Shown here one piece after another: positions 1 through 8,474 of a stretch of DNA of 48,629 nt. The DNA is taken from the NCBI RefSeq assembly GCF_934202705.1, contig NZ_CAKPYE010000013.1, forward strand, positions 1 to 48,629. The letters are read 5' to 3'. The DNA comes from an uncultured Limosilactobacillus sp. Lineage in GTDB: Bacteria; Bacillota; Bacilli; Lactobacillales; Lactobacillaceae. The notes beneath the pieces are model-generated. The model ran no database searches. It saw nothing but the letters and a program-made list of their open reading frames with translations, and was not told where the DNA came from. The position numbers and the translations under genes are program-made. How positions within the stretch are numbered: position 1 is the stretch's first letter; the number at the start of each line of letters is the position of its first letter.

Positions 1-92
1 GCCATGCCGGTGGCGGCTGCAATCGTCGCTAAGGCCATATAACACCAGGTCTTACCTTTTTTATACATCTTGTAGTGCTTACGTACTTCCAT
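1..92 (-). CDS. Secreted/surface protein, N-terminus only (KxYKxGKxW signal peptide), runs off the left edge
   Basis: Only the first 30 or so codons are in the window. They read M-E-V-R-K-H-Y-K-M-Y-K-K-G-K-T-W followed by a hydrophobic stretch rich in Ala, Ile and Met. This is the KxYKxGKxW type of signal peptide, found in lactobacilli and streptococci on very large exported proteins such as serine-rich adhesins and glucansucrases. The body of the protein is missing, so its function cannot be stated. The ATG at 92 is preceded by AAGGAAGG at an unusually long spacing of about 15 bases; a TTG just upstream is an alternative. It is transcribed in the same direction as the exopolysaccharide operon but probably from its own extended -10 promoter. 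Confidence 0.6.
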   Translation of the reverse strand, partial: MEVRKHYKMYKKGKTWCYMALATIAAATGM

Positions 93-152
93 GTTAAAAA
101 CATTCAACCTTCCTTAGTTTTTTATTTATTAATTTCATTAAACTCTAGATGC

Positions 153-158
153 AGTATA
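153..158 (-). promoter_or_regulatory. Probable extended -10 element for the truncated secreted protein
   Basis: Read on the minus strand the site is TGCTATACT, an extended -10 (TGnTATACT) about 60 bases before the start codon at 92. No convincing -35 is seen at 17 bases. Confidence 0.4.
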
Positions 159-240
159 GCACCAATAAAAATATTAATCTTGGATTTTATCGAATGTTAG
201 CCAAAAGTAATTAGTGAAATCTCACAGTAATAATTGTAAA

Positions 241-1659
241 TTACTTCTGTAAATAGTTTTTTGCCTGTTTAATAATCGTTGCCTTTAAAGTATAAATACC
301 TATAAAATAAACCAACGCTCCAATAATAACTTGAACACACAAGTTTACTAGATTCATGTGCATAATCTGACTTAATCGCAAGACCACAAAATACATTATT
401 AACCCGCTAACAAAATATTTCCAAATGTTATTAAATAACTTTCTTCTTTTAATGGTTGTTCTTATTAACCATAACTGCATCGCTGTCACAGAAAACTCAG
501 AAATAACTGTAGCAATGGCTGCACCATTTGATGAATATGGGAAAATTAAAATAAAGTTAGCAATCACATTAACGGCAGCTCCAACAGATACTGAAATAGT
601 GAATTCATTAACCCTATTAACTGGCATTAAATACTGGGTACCAGTCACATTACTCCATGCAATCAGTACTATAACCGGTGCTTCCAAAAAGATAATTTGC
701 CCAGTTTGCGAATATTTACTTCCAAGAAACCAGGGGGCAAACTTCGCTGAAACCGCCATAATTCCAAACATCATTGGAACAGCCAAAGAAGTAACAAAAT
801 CAAATGAATTATATAGACTCTCCCTTACCCCTTTAACATCACCATTTGCAAATTTGTTGGCAACATGCGGTAGCATTACCGTACCAGTTGCTGTGACAAC
901 TGCCAAAACTAATTTCACAATTTTATCAGCATAGTCAAACTGACCTAAAGCAGAAGGCTGCCCTATTTTACCGAGCATTACTCGGTTTACAAATAAATAT
1001 ATTTGGGTTGTAATTGTTGGAATAAACAAAAGTAATGATGGATAGAAGTGACTAAATGGGTGCCATTCTTTAGGGTTTACCCATTGAATACTATTTTTTA
1101 AATAGGGCCAAAGGGTTACGTTACCACCAACTTGGGCCAATCCTAAAAGTAAAATGTACTTCCACAAATCAGCCTCTGTTCGAACAAGCACAAAGATTAA
1201 AGCAATCGATACTAATTTAACAATTGTGTTCCGTGTAACAGTCTTTTTAAAGTCCTCCATACCCATAAAATACCAAGAGACATCTACACCTGCAGCTATA
1301 ATCCAAAAAGTTTGTAATAAATAAAACTTTTGAAAGGTTGTACTGAAAAGAAAAACCGCAGTTAAGTATGCTATTAATGATAAAGCAATTGTTATTAATT
1401 GAAGAGATTCCACTCCCCAAAAAGTCCTAGACCTTTCATATTTGTTGTCACGATTATATGCAACTTCACGATTACCATATAAGGTAATTCCCATTTGTCC
1501 AATTAGATAAAATACCGTAACCCAAGCATTTGTATAGGAATTAATACCAGATTCATGCGGGCCCAAAACCCGCGCAACATATGGCGTTGTTAAGAGTGGC
1601 GCCAACATTAATAGAATCTGGTAACCAGCATTATACAAATAGTTCTTGATTACTTTCAT
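241..1659 (-). CDS. Polysaccharide flippase, Wzx-like (MATE/MOP superfamily)
   Basis: A 472-residue, almost entirely hydrophobic protein with about 12 to 14 membrane segments. Its N-terminus (N-Y-L-Y-N-A-G-Y-Q, then P-Y-V-A-R-V-L-G) is typical of bacterial polysaccharide flippases. Such proteins move undecaprenyl-linked repeat units across the membrane for Wzy-dependent polymerisation. It is the last gene of the exopolysaccharide operon and starts 6 bases after the mutase gene; the AAGGAG that could serve it lies inside the end of that gene at about 15 bases, so translation is probably coupled. A weak hairpin without a clear T-tract follows at about 199-230. Family assignment is firm; the substrate is inferred from the neighbours. 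Confidence 0.9.
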   Translation of the reverse strand: MKVIKNYLYNAGYQILLMLAPLLTTPYVARVLGPHESGINSYTNAWVTVFYLIGQMGITLYGNREVAYNRDNKYERSRTFWGVESLQLITIALSLIAYLTAVFLFSTTFQKFYLLQTFWIIAAGVDVSWYFMGMEDFKKTVTRNTIVKLVSIALIFVLVRTEADLWKYILLLGLAQVGGNVTLWPYLKNSIQWVNPKEWHPFSHFYPSLLLFIPTITTQIYLFVNRVMLGKIGQPSALGQFDYADKIVKLVLAVVTATGTVMLPHVANKFANGDVKGVRESLYNSFDFVTSLAVPMMFGIMAVSAKFAPWFLGSKYSQTGQIIFLEAPVIVLIAWSNVTGTQYLMPVNRVNEFTISVSVGAAVNVIANFILIFPYSSNGAAIATVISEFSVTAMQLWLIRTTIKRRKLFNNIWKYFVSGLIMYFVVLRLSQIMHMNLVNLCVQVIIGALVYFIGIYTLKATIIKQAKNYLQK

Positions 1660-1665
1660 AGTTAA

Positions 1666-2784
1666 CTAATCGAACTCCTTCTCGACAGTTTTCAATGCAG
1701 CTGCAATAACTTGATCCATATTGTAGTAACGGTATTGACCTAACCGACCGCCAAAAATCACATTACCTGCTTTATTTTGGGCTAATTCGGTATACTTCTT
1801 GTACAAACCATTATTCTTTGAATTATTAACTGGGTAGTATGGTTCATCACCACGGTGCCAGTCTGCTGGATATTCACGAGTAATAATCGTCTTACCTTTA
1901 TCACCCTTACCAAATTCAAAATGCTTATGCTCGATAATTCGAGTGAATGGCGTCTCGGCATCCGTATAATTGATAACCGCATTTCCTTGGTAATTATCCT
2001 CATTTATTTCTTCGGTTTCAAAATGAAGGCTCCGGTATTCTAATTCTCCTAATTGATAATTAAAGAATTGATCAATCATTCCGGTAAAGACAATCTTTGG
2101 ATAGTTTTTCAGGTATTCATCCTTCTGATCGAAGAAGTCCACCCCAGTTTCAACATCAATTAATTCATTATCTAACATTTTCGCAACAACTTGGGTATAA
2201 CCACCAATTGGAATTCCTTGGTAATCATCATTGAAGTAATTGTTATCATAGGTAAGGCGAACCGGAAGACGTCGAATAATAAATGCTGGCAGTTCAGTAG
2301 CTTTCCGTCCCCACTGTTTTTCCGTATAGCCCTTAATGAGCTTTTCATAAATGTCACGGCCAATCAAAGAGATTGCTTGTTCTTCAAGATTTTGTGGGTC
2401 TTTTTCTGACATTTCTTGGCGTTGTTCATTAATTTTTGCCATGGCTTCTTTTGGCGTCCGTACACCCCACATCTTATTAAAAGTGTTCATATTAAATGGC
2501 AGATTGTACATCTCACCTTTGTAGTTAGCCACTGGCGTATTCGTATAACGGTTAAAATCAGCAAACTGATTAACGTAATCCCATACTTTTTTGTTTGACG
2601 TATGGAAAATATGGGCACCATATTGGTGAACCTGAATGCCATCGATTTCTTTGGTATAGATATTACCAGCAATGTGATCACGTTTCTCAATCACTTTAAC
2701 ACGCTTGCCACGCTGGGCAGCTTCATATGCAAACGTGGCACCAAATAATCCGGCACCAACTACTAAATAATCATATTTTTCCAA
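1666..2784 (-). CDS. glf: UDP-galactopyranose mutase
   Basis: 372 residues, the normal length for bacterial Glf. The N-terminus has the FAD dinucleotide fold (V-G-A-G-L-F-G-A-T-F-A) ending in an acidic residue of the second strand (V-I-E-K-R). Later motifs include Y-G-A-H-I-F-H-T, the W-G-V-R region and R-L-P-V-R-L-T-Y-D, with the conserved arginines of the active site, and a C-terminal G-G-R-L-G-Q-Y-R-Y-Y-N-M-D FAD motif. The enzyme makes UDP-galactofuranose from UDP-galactopyranose in the cytoplasm, which implies that the polymer contains galactofuranose. The start is a TTG at 2784 behind AAGGAG. It fits with the putative galactofuranosyltransferase two genes upstream. Confidence 0.97.
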   Translation of the reverse strand: MEKYDYLVVGAGLFGATFAYEAAQRGKRVKVIEKRDHIAGNIYTKEIDGIQVHQYGAHIFHTSNKKVWDYVNQFADFNRYTNTPVANYKGEMYNLPFNMNTFNKMWGVRTPKEAMAKINEQRQEMSEKDPQNLEEQAISLIGRDIYEKLIKGYTEKQWGRKATELPAFIIRRLPVRLTYDNNYFNDDYQGIPIGGYTQVVAKMLDNELIDVETGVDFFDQKDEYLKNYPKIVFTGMIDQFFNYQLGELEYRSLHFETEEINEDNYQGNAVINYTDAETPFTRIIEHKHFEFGKGDKGKTIITREYPADWHRGDEPYYPVNNSKNNGLYKKYTELAQNKAGNVIFGGRLGQYRYYNMDQVIAAALKTVEKEFD

Positions 2785-2841
2785 AATTTTTCTCCTTATT
2801 TAGGCAGTACTATTATTTGATTTTAACAAAAATAATTTAGA

Positions 2842-2871
2842 TAAAAAAGAATATATCTTTTTGATATACTC
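2842..2871 (-). terminator. AT-rich hairpin with T-run between the GT14 and glf genes
   Basis: On the minus strand GAGTATATC-AAAAA-GATATATTC is followed by TTTTTTA. The first arm overlaps the stop codon of the branching-transferase gene. It may attenuate transcription into glf and the flippase gene. Confidence 0.5.
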
Positions 2872-3737
2872 TAGCATCTGTCAAGTTTATCTATTAACCC
2901 TTTAGATATGGGCATCGAGATTTTTCGACCCCACCAGTATTGTCCTCTTTTAATCGCTTGATAATCATTAACATCCAGAATTGCAGGATAGCTACCATTT
3001 TTTTCTGTCCAGTTAATATATCGGTGGATATTTTTATCAATCCGTTCTTTAAAAGATGAATTGCAAAGAATTGTTTGCAACCACATTTCATCAGAACAAA
3101 AGCTAGTTTCAAATATTTTTTTTAGATTAGTATCACTATCAAAGATTTTAATTGCATAGGTTAAAGCATCACGTGGAATATCAACCCATTCCTCTCCTGC
3201 ATAAATATTACTACTCTCCATATGATACCTTTTAAACTTATCGATTCCAATAACTCTCTGAGTATTTAAAATTATACGATGGTAAATCTTACCAAATAAA
3301 GATCTTCTATTCACTTGATTATAATTAAAATAATACTTAACCCACCAAATTAACCTTTCCCCGGCCTTAACCTTATCATCAGCTTTGAAATAGTTCATAT
3401 ATATTTTATTATCATCATTAAAATCATTAAAAATCTTTCTAGGGTCCTTCATCGGCCAGTCTTGACCAGATATAAGATGAAAATAAGTATTTTGTTTATT
3501 TTTAAGCGCTTTTTTCATTAAAAAAACAGTAGATAGAACAATGTTATAACTTCCCCATTTTACATTATATTTTGAAAAGTAATTAACATGCATACTATCT
3601 AATTCGTTTAATAGGCTGGGATTTATGGACGCCTTTTTATCAATGTGCAAATACACATTAAAGTAAGGTGTTAGTTTTTTAGATAATTCAACAACTTGCT
3701 TGAGATTTTTATGAGCCAAAATAAGAACCGCTTGCAT
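2871..3737 (-). CDS. Core-2/I-branching-type (GT14) beta-glycosyltransferase
   Basis: 288 residues. The opening A-V-L-I-L-A-H-K-N, then Y-L-H-I-D-K-K-A, H-L-I-S-G-Q-D-W-P and the later F-C-S-D-E-M-W-L-Q-T are the signature blocks of the core-2/I-branching family, which in eukaryotes are beta-1,6-N-acetylglucosaminyltransferases and in bacteria are common in exopolysaccharide clusters. There is no membrane segment, so the enzyme should act on lipid-linked intermediates at the inner membrane face. Donor sugar and linkage cannot be read from the sequence. The start at 3737 has GGAG 7 bases upstream. The gene is AT-rich like its neighbours. Confidence 0.85.
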   Translation of the reverse strand: MQAVLILAHKNLKQVVELSKKLTPYFNVYLHIDKKASINPSLLNELDSMHVNYFSKYNVKWGSYNIVLSTVFLMKKALKNKQNTYFHLISGQDWPMKDPRKIFNDFNDDNKIYMNYFKADDKVKAGERLIWWVKYYFNYNQVNRRSLFGKIYHRIILNTQRVIGIDKFKRYHMESSNIYAGEEWVDIPRDALTYAIKIFDSDTNLKKIFETSFCSDEMWLQTILCNSSFKERIDKNIHRYINWTEKNGSYPAILDVNDYQAIKRGQYWWGRKISMPISKGLIDKLDRC

Positions 3738-3746
3738 TTTTATCTC

Positions 3747-4763
3747 CTAATGTAATTCTTCTTGTATGCTATTAACTGCTTTTTGGGTATAATAACCCAT
3801 TCTAAGTTTTTTTGAAATCTCTAAAGCATTACGTTTATAACGCTTATAATCGTTCTCTTCCATCTTTGCAATTGCTTCGTCCATTTCCCCTAGGCTTTCA
3901 ACAGCAATTCCAAGGTTATTATTAACAATAAAATTTGCTAATGCAGCTTTTTTCCAGATAACCACCGGAATTCCACAACTCAAATATAGTGATACCTTAT
4001 GTGGATTATTATATTTCATATAATTACCAAATTTACCATCACAAGTTATTATACTTGTTCCATCCCAAACCAGCCCAAAATCTTGTGTTAAATAGTTAGG
4101 TAAATCATTGGGGGAATATTGTCCCTCATACTTAACACCATTTTTATAATTATCCGCAGCATTAGGTCCATAAACAGTTAGCGAGATGTTTTTTAGTGCT
4201 AATTTGTCTAAAAATTTAGCTTTACTTAAATTTCCGGCAAAACAAACCGACTTGGTAAATGAAAAATCTAATTTAGGCTGAAATGTACTTAAATAATCAA
4301 AAATTTCTAGTGATATCATTGGAACATTAACCCCATTATCCAATAACCATTTTTTCATCTGATCATTATGTACGATTAAACCATCGGCTTGATTTAGAAG
4401 TTGTTTTTCTGAATACCAGTAATCCTTATTATTCACAAATATTCTGAGTGATTCAATGTCATGAATAATAAAGATTAATTTTGCACAATGCTGTTTAAGT
4501 TTTTTAATAAGTTTTTTCATCAAAAAACTTGAATAAGTTGGATACTGAAAATATAACTCATCAACAAATTGATTTTTAGGAAACATTCGCGGAATCGTAA
4601 ATAAGTAAGCGCTTAATTTAGAAATCTTTGAATGAATATTAATTTGTTGCGAAACTATTTTAAATTTCCTATTTTTTAAAATTTGTTCAATATCTTCTTT
4701 GGCCTTTGGTCCAGCATTATTTGCACCATCATATTCTTCAACTGTAAATAACATTTTTGTCAT
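3747..4763 (-). CDS. Glycosyltransferase, probable galactofuranosyltransferase
   Basis: The start chosen is the ATG at 4763, 10 bases after GGAAGGG, giving 338 residues; an upstream in-frame extension to 4838 has no good ribosome site. The protein resembles the beta-1,6-galactofuranosyltransferase / Gtf3-like group: an N-terminal half with E-E-Y-D-G-A-N-N-A-G-P-K-A and a F-I-I-H-D-I-E-S-L-R block, and a C-terminal donor-binding half with N-P-H-K-V-S-L-Y-L-S-C-G-I-P-V-V. The presence of glf in the same operon supports use of UDP-galactofuranose. Family is fairly clear; acceptor and donor are inferred. Confidence 0.75.
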   Translation of the reverse strand: MTKMLFTVEEYDGANNAGPKAKEDIEQILKNRKFKIVSQQINIHSKISKLSAYLFTIPRMFPKNQFVDELYFQYPTYSSFLMKKLIKKLKQHCAKLIFIIHDIESLRIFVNNKDYWYSEKQLLNQADGLIVHNDQMKKWLLDNGVNVPMISLEIFDYLSTFQPKLDFSFTKSVCFAGNLSKAKFLDKLALKNISLTVYGPNAADNYKNGVKYEGQYSPNDLPNYLTQDFGLVWDGTSIITCDGKFGNYMKYNNPHKVSLYLSCGIPVVIWKKAALANFIVNNNLGIAVESLGEMDEAIAKMEENDYKRYKRNALEISKKLRMGYYTQKAVNSIQEELH

Positions 4764-4852
4764 CGCGGATTTTCCCTTCCAAATTTTAAACAACACTATC
4801 ATACTACGTTTAATAATACCAATTCTTATTATTGACATTTTTTAACAATAAT

Positions 4853-4878
4853 GAGCCAGTATAAATTTATACTGACTC
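4853..4878 (-). other. Near-perfect palindrome between the wzz-like and galactofuranosyltransferase genes
   Basis: A 13 bp stem without a loop (GAGCCAGTATAAA facing TTTATACTGACTC). No T-run follows on the minus strand, so it is more likely an intra-operon mRNA processing or stability element, or a weak terminator. Confidence 0.4.
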
Positions 4879-4896
4879 ACTATTTTAAATCAATTA

Positions 4897-5511
4897 TTAA
4901 ATTAATTTAGTCCAAGTAGTAATTGAGAACGACACTACCATTCCAAAAAGAAATCCAACTGCTAACCCAAGGGCTGCATACTTCTTACGCGAAGGAGATG
5001 TAATAGATTCGGCATCCTGTTTACTACTATTTGATACAGACTTCAATGATCCAGATGGTATTTTGTTAGGAACCTCTTTTTCTGCAGCTTTGGCAAGTGC
5101 ATTGGTTAACTTAGCTGACGTTCTAGCAGAAGGAGACTTAGCAGAGATCTTTATCATTGTTGTTTCTGGTATCACACGCACACTAGTCATTGATGCAATA
5201 TCTTTATCGTTATACTTTTTTTTAAGGTTTTTAGGAAGATATGATTTTGCTTTTTTGGTAACATCATTACTTTCAATAACTTTGGCATAAGTTTTGGTTA
5301 AACTCATATCAGATTGAAGTTCTTCATTAGCAGACTCTCCAGTATAACTATGGTTAATAATTAAGTTTTGCGTAGTTTCATACACGGTGCTTTGCTTATG
5401 TTGGGCATATAAATACCCTAAAATCCCAAAAATCACTGAAAAAACTAAAATTACCAAACAATTTTTAATAACGATTTTGTAGACATCTTTTAATTTAAAT
5501 TTATTAGCCAT
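4897..5511 (-). CDS. Polysaccharide chain-length / CpsC-like membrane adaptor (Wzz family)
   Basis: 204 residues with a membrane segment near residues 15-32 (V-I-L-V-F-S-V-I-F-G-I-L-G), a large extracellular region, and a second membrane segment near 180-197. This is the Wzz/CpsC layout. In Gram-positive bacteria such proteins partner a separate tyrosine autokinase (CpsD) and tune chain length and export. No CpsD-type kinase or CpsB phosphatase gene is present in this window. The cytoplasmic C-tail after the last segment is only a few residues (T-T-W-T-K-L-I), short for kinase activation. The start overlaps the end of the polymerase gene by 22 bases, with AAAGGAG inside that gene, so the two are coupled. 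Confidence 0.85.
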   Translation of the reverse strand: MANKFKLKDVYKIVIKNCLVILVFSVIFGILGYLYAQHKQSTVYETTQNLIINHSYTGESANEELQSDMSLTKTYAKVIESNDVTKKAKSYLPKNLKKKYNDKDIASMTSVRVIPETTMIKISAKSPSARTSAKLTNALAKAAEKEVPNKIPSGSLKSVSNSSKQDAESITSPSRKKYAALGLAVGFLFGMVVSFSITTWTKLI

Positions 5512-6731
5512 TCGTACGGCTCCTTTTTTATTACATAATTATCAATTGAGAATAAAGATAATAGGAATGGATTGTATATAAGCTGTATTACATGCGGTTC
5601 AAACATTAAACTTAACGAGATTATTAAAATGATAGCTGACAGAACATAAGTCCTCTGAATAGTTGATTTCAATGCAATTGCAGTTAAACAAAGAATTATT
5701 ATTATGAAAGATATAGTGCCCCATAGTAATAACATACGTAAATATGACGAATCAATATAAAAGTAATTATGAGAGATTGAACCAACCTCGCTTGCATACT
5801 TATGCCCCTTCACACCAGCATATGAGTATTCAGTAATAGACCTTCCAAACAAGTTTGGCTTATAACGTTGAAAAGCATCATGACCTAATATCAATCTTCC
5901 CGAACTTAAATCATTTAGCTTTTTAAGGAAATAGTTCTGTTTATCATAAAAATAGGATCCAACAATTACTACCCAAGCTGTAACAGGAATAGCCATCCAA
6001 AAAAATGATCCTAAATATCTGGATAACGTTTTACCACGATACGCTCGTTGGGCAATAATCATTATCGGTATTATCAAAACAGTGGCTAGAAAGTCTAATC
6101 TAGTATTTGTCAACTTCATACCAACGCAACCAATAATAAAAATGCCAAGATAATCCCATAAATTCAAACGATTAAACCTTACATAACAATACGCTAAAGC
6201 CATAAAAAGAAAAAATGCCGCTATATTAGATGGAAAAACCATTCCCAAAGCATATCTAGTTGGTCGATGATCCGAATAATATATCAAATTAGGAATAATT
6301 TTTAATAGAGATATTCCCATTATAGATAACATGAAAACAGTATTAAAATACAAATACCATTTAACAATATCTTTAAAATATATGTTTTTTGCTCCAAAAA
6401 TTAGTGGAAATAGGAAAAGATAATCACTAATATGAGCAGTTCGCCAAGTTATTATGCTTGCTAGCATAATAAGAATAATTGCTATTAGCTCTCTTTTTCT
6501 CCATCTATCAATAACAAATATCTTATATAGTAATAATGGAATAGAAAGATAAGATATGAGCCTCAAGAAATGAGAATTAGCATCCGTGCTAAAAGTTGTT
6601 TGTATTAAAAAAGTTGGAAAAAAATAAATAGTAAATGCTAAGAAGTATATTTTAATCCCAGAAATAGGAGAATTATGCATACTCATTTTAGGATTTTGCA
6701 TTGTGCTCACAAGCGTACGTCTTCCTTTCAT
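5490..6731 (-). CDS. Wzy-like polysaccharide polymerase
   Basis: A 413-residue protein with about 10 to 12 membrane segments and one larger extracellular loop around residues 255-315, the general layout of Wzy repeat-unit polymerases. Such proteins share little sequence, so the call rests on topology and operon position next to the chain-length gene. The start is uncertain: the ATG at 6731 itself overlaps the AAAGGAAG ribosome site, so a TTG or GTG at codon 7 or 8 (about 6713-6710) is likely the real start. The gene is strongly AT-rich. Confidence 0.75.
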   Translation of the reverse strand: MKGRRTLVSTMQNPKMSMHNSPISGIKIYFLAFTIYFFPTFLIQTTFSTDANSHFLRLISYLSIPLLLYKIFVIDRWRKRELIAIILIMLASIITWRTAHISDYLFLFPLIFGAKNIYFKDIVKWYLYFNTVFMLSIMGISLLKIIPNLIYYSDHRPTRYALGMVFPSNIAAFFLFMALAYCYVRFNRLNLWDYLGIFIIGCVGMKLTNTRLDFLATVLIIPIMIIAQRAYRGKTLSRYLGSFFWMAIPVTAWVVIVGSYFYDKQNYFLKKLNDLSSGRLILGHDAFQRYKPNLFGRSITEYSYAGVKGHKYASEVGSISHNYFYIDSSYLRMLLLWGTISFIIIILCLTAIALKSTIQRTYVLSAIILIISLSLMFEPHVIQLIYNPFLLSLFSIDNYVIKKEPYEWLINLN

Positions 6732-6751
6732 AGTATTAATATTTACTCAAA

Positions 6752-7513
6752 CTAAGCATGACCTATTATCTTACGTTTTAAGAAATTACCACCTTTAATC
6801 AGCCAATTCGTATGCTCCATAAATACATACTTTACCTCTTTTGTTGAATATTTTTGATTCTTATCAAGCCATACATCTAGCAATAATTCACTTAGAAATC
6901 CATAAACTCTTTTTTCATATTGACTATAATGTGAAATATCAGTTTGCTTTTCAACCTTATTCAAAACCTCAAACATCCAAGAACAATACTCATCTAATGG
7001 TTGTTTCTTCATTATGAACATATTAAACATATGCGCCCAAGTTCTTTTCATTACTCTATCCCAAGATTTAGAATATGCAGGGTAATCTGTTTTAATTATG
7101 GATTTCATCACATAAAAAGGCTCCCGCTCATGAGCATGTAAATAGTGTGACTCATTAGTTTCAATATAGTAACGACGTTTTTGAGGAAGAATAATATCAT
7201 AGTTGTTTAGCAGGCCCTGAACCTGTTTGGTTGACAAAACATCTTCCAAACTTTTTTTATGGTTTAAGCTTAAATAACGACGATAATGTACAAGTCCCAT
7301 TGCATCTAAGTTTAGATTTTTCCATCCCCAATAAATAGCAGTTAGTTCGTTATATGTAGCGTTTTTTTCAGAAATATTAATACCTTCATTATCCCCTTGA
7401 AAAGAATGATTAACATCTGGATGGAGAGCCTTTCCAACAAAGACTGGTAAATAAATATCATCCTTAGGCATCTTATAATTTTTATGAGCTGCTACTAAAA
7501 TTTTTGCCTTCAC
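6752..7513 (-). CDS. DUF4422-domain glycosyltransferase
   Basis: About 253 residues of the DUF4422 family, recognised by A-A-H-K-N-Y, the D-N-E-G-I-N-I-S-E block, Y-N-E-L-T-A-I-Y-W-G-W-K-N and G-L-V-H-Y-R-R-Y. Members occur in capsule and exopolysaccharide operons as cytoplasmic glycosyltransferases; several have been assigned galactosyl- or rhamnosyl-transfer, but specificity cannot be read here. An in-frame TTG at 7519 lies too close to GGAG; the GTG at 7513 is 7 bases behind it and is preferred. The ribosome site sits within the last codons of the upstream GT2 gene. Confidence 0.85.
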   Translation of the reverse strand: MKAKILVAAHKNYKMPKDDIYLPVFVGKALHPDVNHSFQGDNEGINISEKNATYNELTAIYWGWKNLNLDAMGLVHYRRYLSLNHKKSLEDVLSTKQVQGLLNNYDIILPQKRRYYIETNESHYLHAHEREPFYVMKSIIKTDYPAYSKSWDRVMKRTWAHMFNMFIMKKQPLDEYCSWMFEVLNKVEKQTDISHYSQYEKRVYGFLSELLLDVWLDKNQKYSTKEVKYVFMEHTNWLIKGGNFLKRKIIGHA

Positions 7514-7515
7514 AA

Positions 7516-8472
7516 TCAATCTCCTCTTCTATTTCTATACCATCGTTTTAATAATAAAAGTTTTTCCGTGAGCGGTGCCGAAAATTTATACATTAGTAAA
7601 ATCACTTTATGAGATAAGTCTAAATTTTGAGGTACTATCGTTCTCTTTAAGATATCGTACGCACGTTTGTGATAGTGAATATTATAGTTACTATCACAAT
7701 ACGTACAGTATCTGAGAGCAAACTTAATTAATTCGTTAATATTATCATTATATATGTTTAAATAATTATTTTTTAAAAAATCTGATAGTCCTAGAATAGC
7801 GCCAAATTGATCCGAAATGTTTTTCGAATCCATTTTGCTTACGATACTACTATCTGATGCAACATAATTGTAGTTTGCTTTCGCACAATATGAAATTGAA
7901 TTAGTATTTTCCACTAGGCGATATGTGGTACTTAAATCTTCGTAGTTTTTGCCAACAGGATAATTAACAGTATTGAATAAACTTTTTTTATATAACTTAT
8001 TCCAAGCATAGCTATCCGTATATAAATTACTAAAAACTTCATCTTTAGAAAGCTTTCGATCTTTTTGACCATATGTAAGTAATTTACTTATTTTTTCATT
8101 TTCAATTCTGGTATATCCAAAAAAAACCATGTCTGAATCGTAGTGGTTCATATTGTAAATGGCATCTTTACAAAAGTTCTCTCCTACGTAATCATCACTA
8201 TCAACAAACATTAATAAATCTGCAGTGGCATTTTCAATACCTGTATTTCTTGCCTTTGATAAGCCTTGGTTTTTTTGCGATATGAGTTTTATCCTACCGT
8301 CCATTTCAAAATATTTTTTGCAGATATACAGAGAATTGTCGGTAGAACCATCATTAACAAGTATGATCTCAATGTTAGTAAAGGTTTGTTCAAGTAAACT
8401 ATTAATACATTTTTCAAGTCTGTCCTGAACATTATAAACGGGAACAATAATACTAATCTCAGGATTATTCAT
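7516..8472 (-). CDS. Family 2 glycosyltransferase
   Basis: 318 residues with the GT-A fold: I-S-I-I-V-P-V-Y-N-V near residues 6-15, V-N-D-G-S-T-D-N-S near 39-47, G-L-S-K-A-R-N-T-G-I and the D-S-D-D metal/donor motif near residue 90. C-terminal amphipathic and basic segments probably touch the membrane. It likely adds the second or third sugar onto the lipid-linked unit started by the priming transferase directly upstream. The ribosome site GGAG lies within the last codons of that gene, so the two are translationally coupled. Confidence 0.93.
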   Translation of the reverse strand: MNNPEISIIVPVYNVQDRLEKCINSLLEQTFTNIEIILVNDGSTDNSLYICKKYFEMDGRIKLISQKNQGLSKARNTGIENATADLLMFVDSDDYVGENFCKDAIYNMNHYDSDMVFFGYTRIENEKISKLLTYGQKDRKLSKDEVFSNLYTDSYAWNKLYKKSLFNTVNYPVGKNYEDLSTTYRLVENTNSISYCAKANYNYVASDSSIVSKMDSKNISDQFGAILGLSDFLKNNYLNIYNDNINELIKFALRYCTYCDSNYNIHYHKRAYDILKRTIVPQNLDLSHKVILLMYKFSAPLTEKLLLLKRWYRNRRGD

Positions 8473-8474
8473 AA

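Noticed and set aside
425..934. A 169-codon plus-strand frame opposite the flippase gene
   Set aside because: Antisense to a clear membrane protein; its apparent hydrophobic pattern mirrors the complementary strand.
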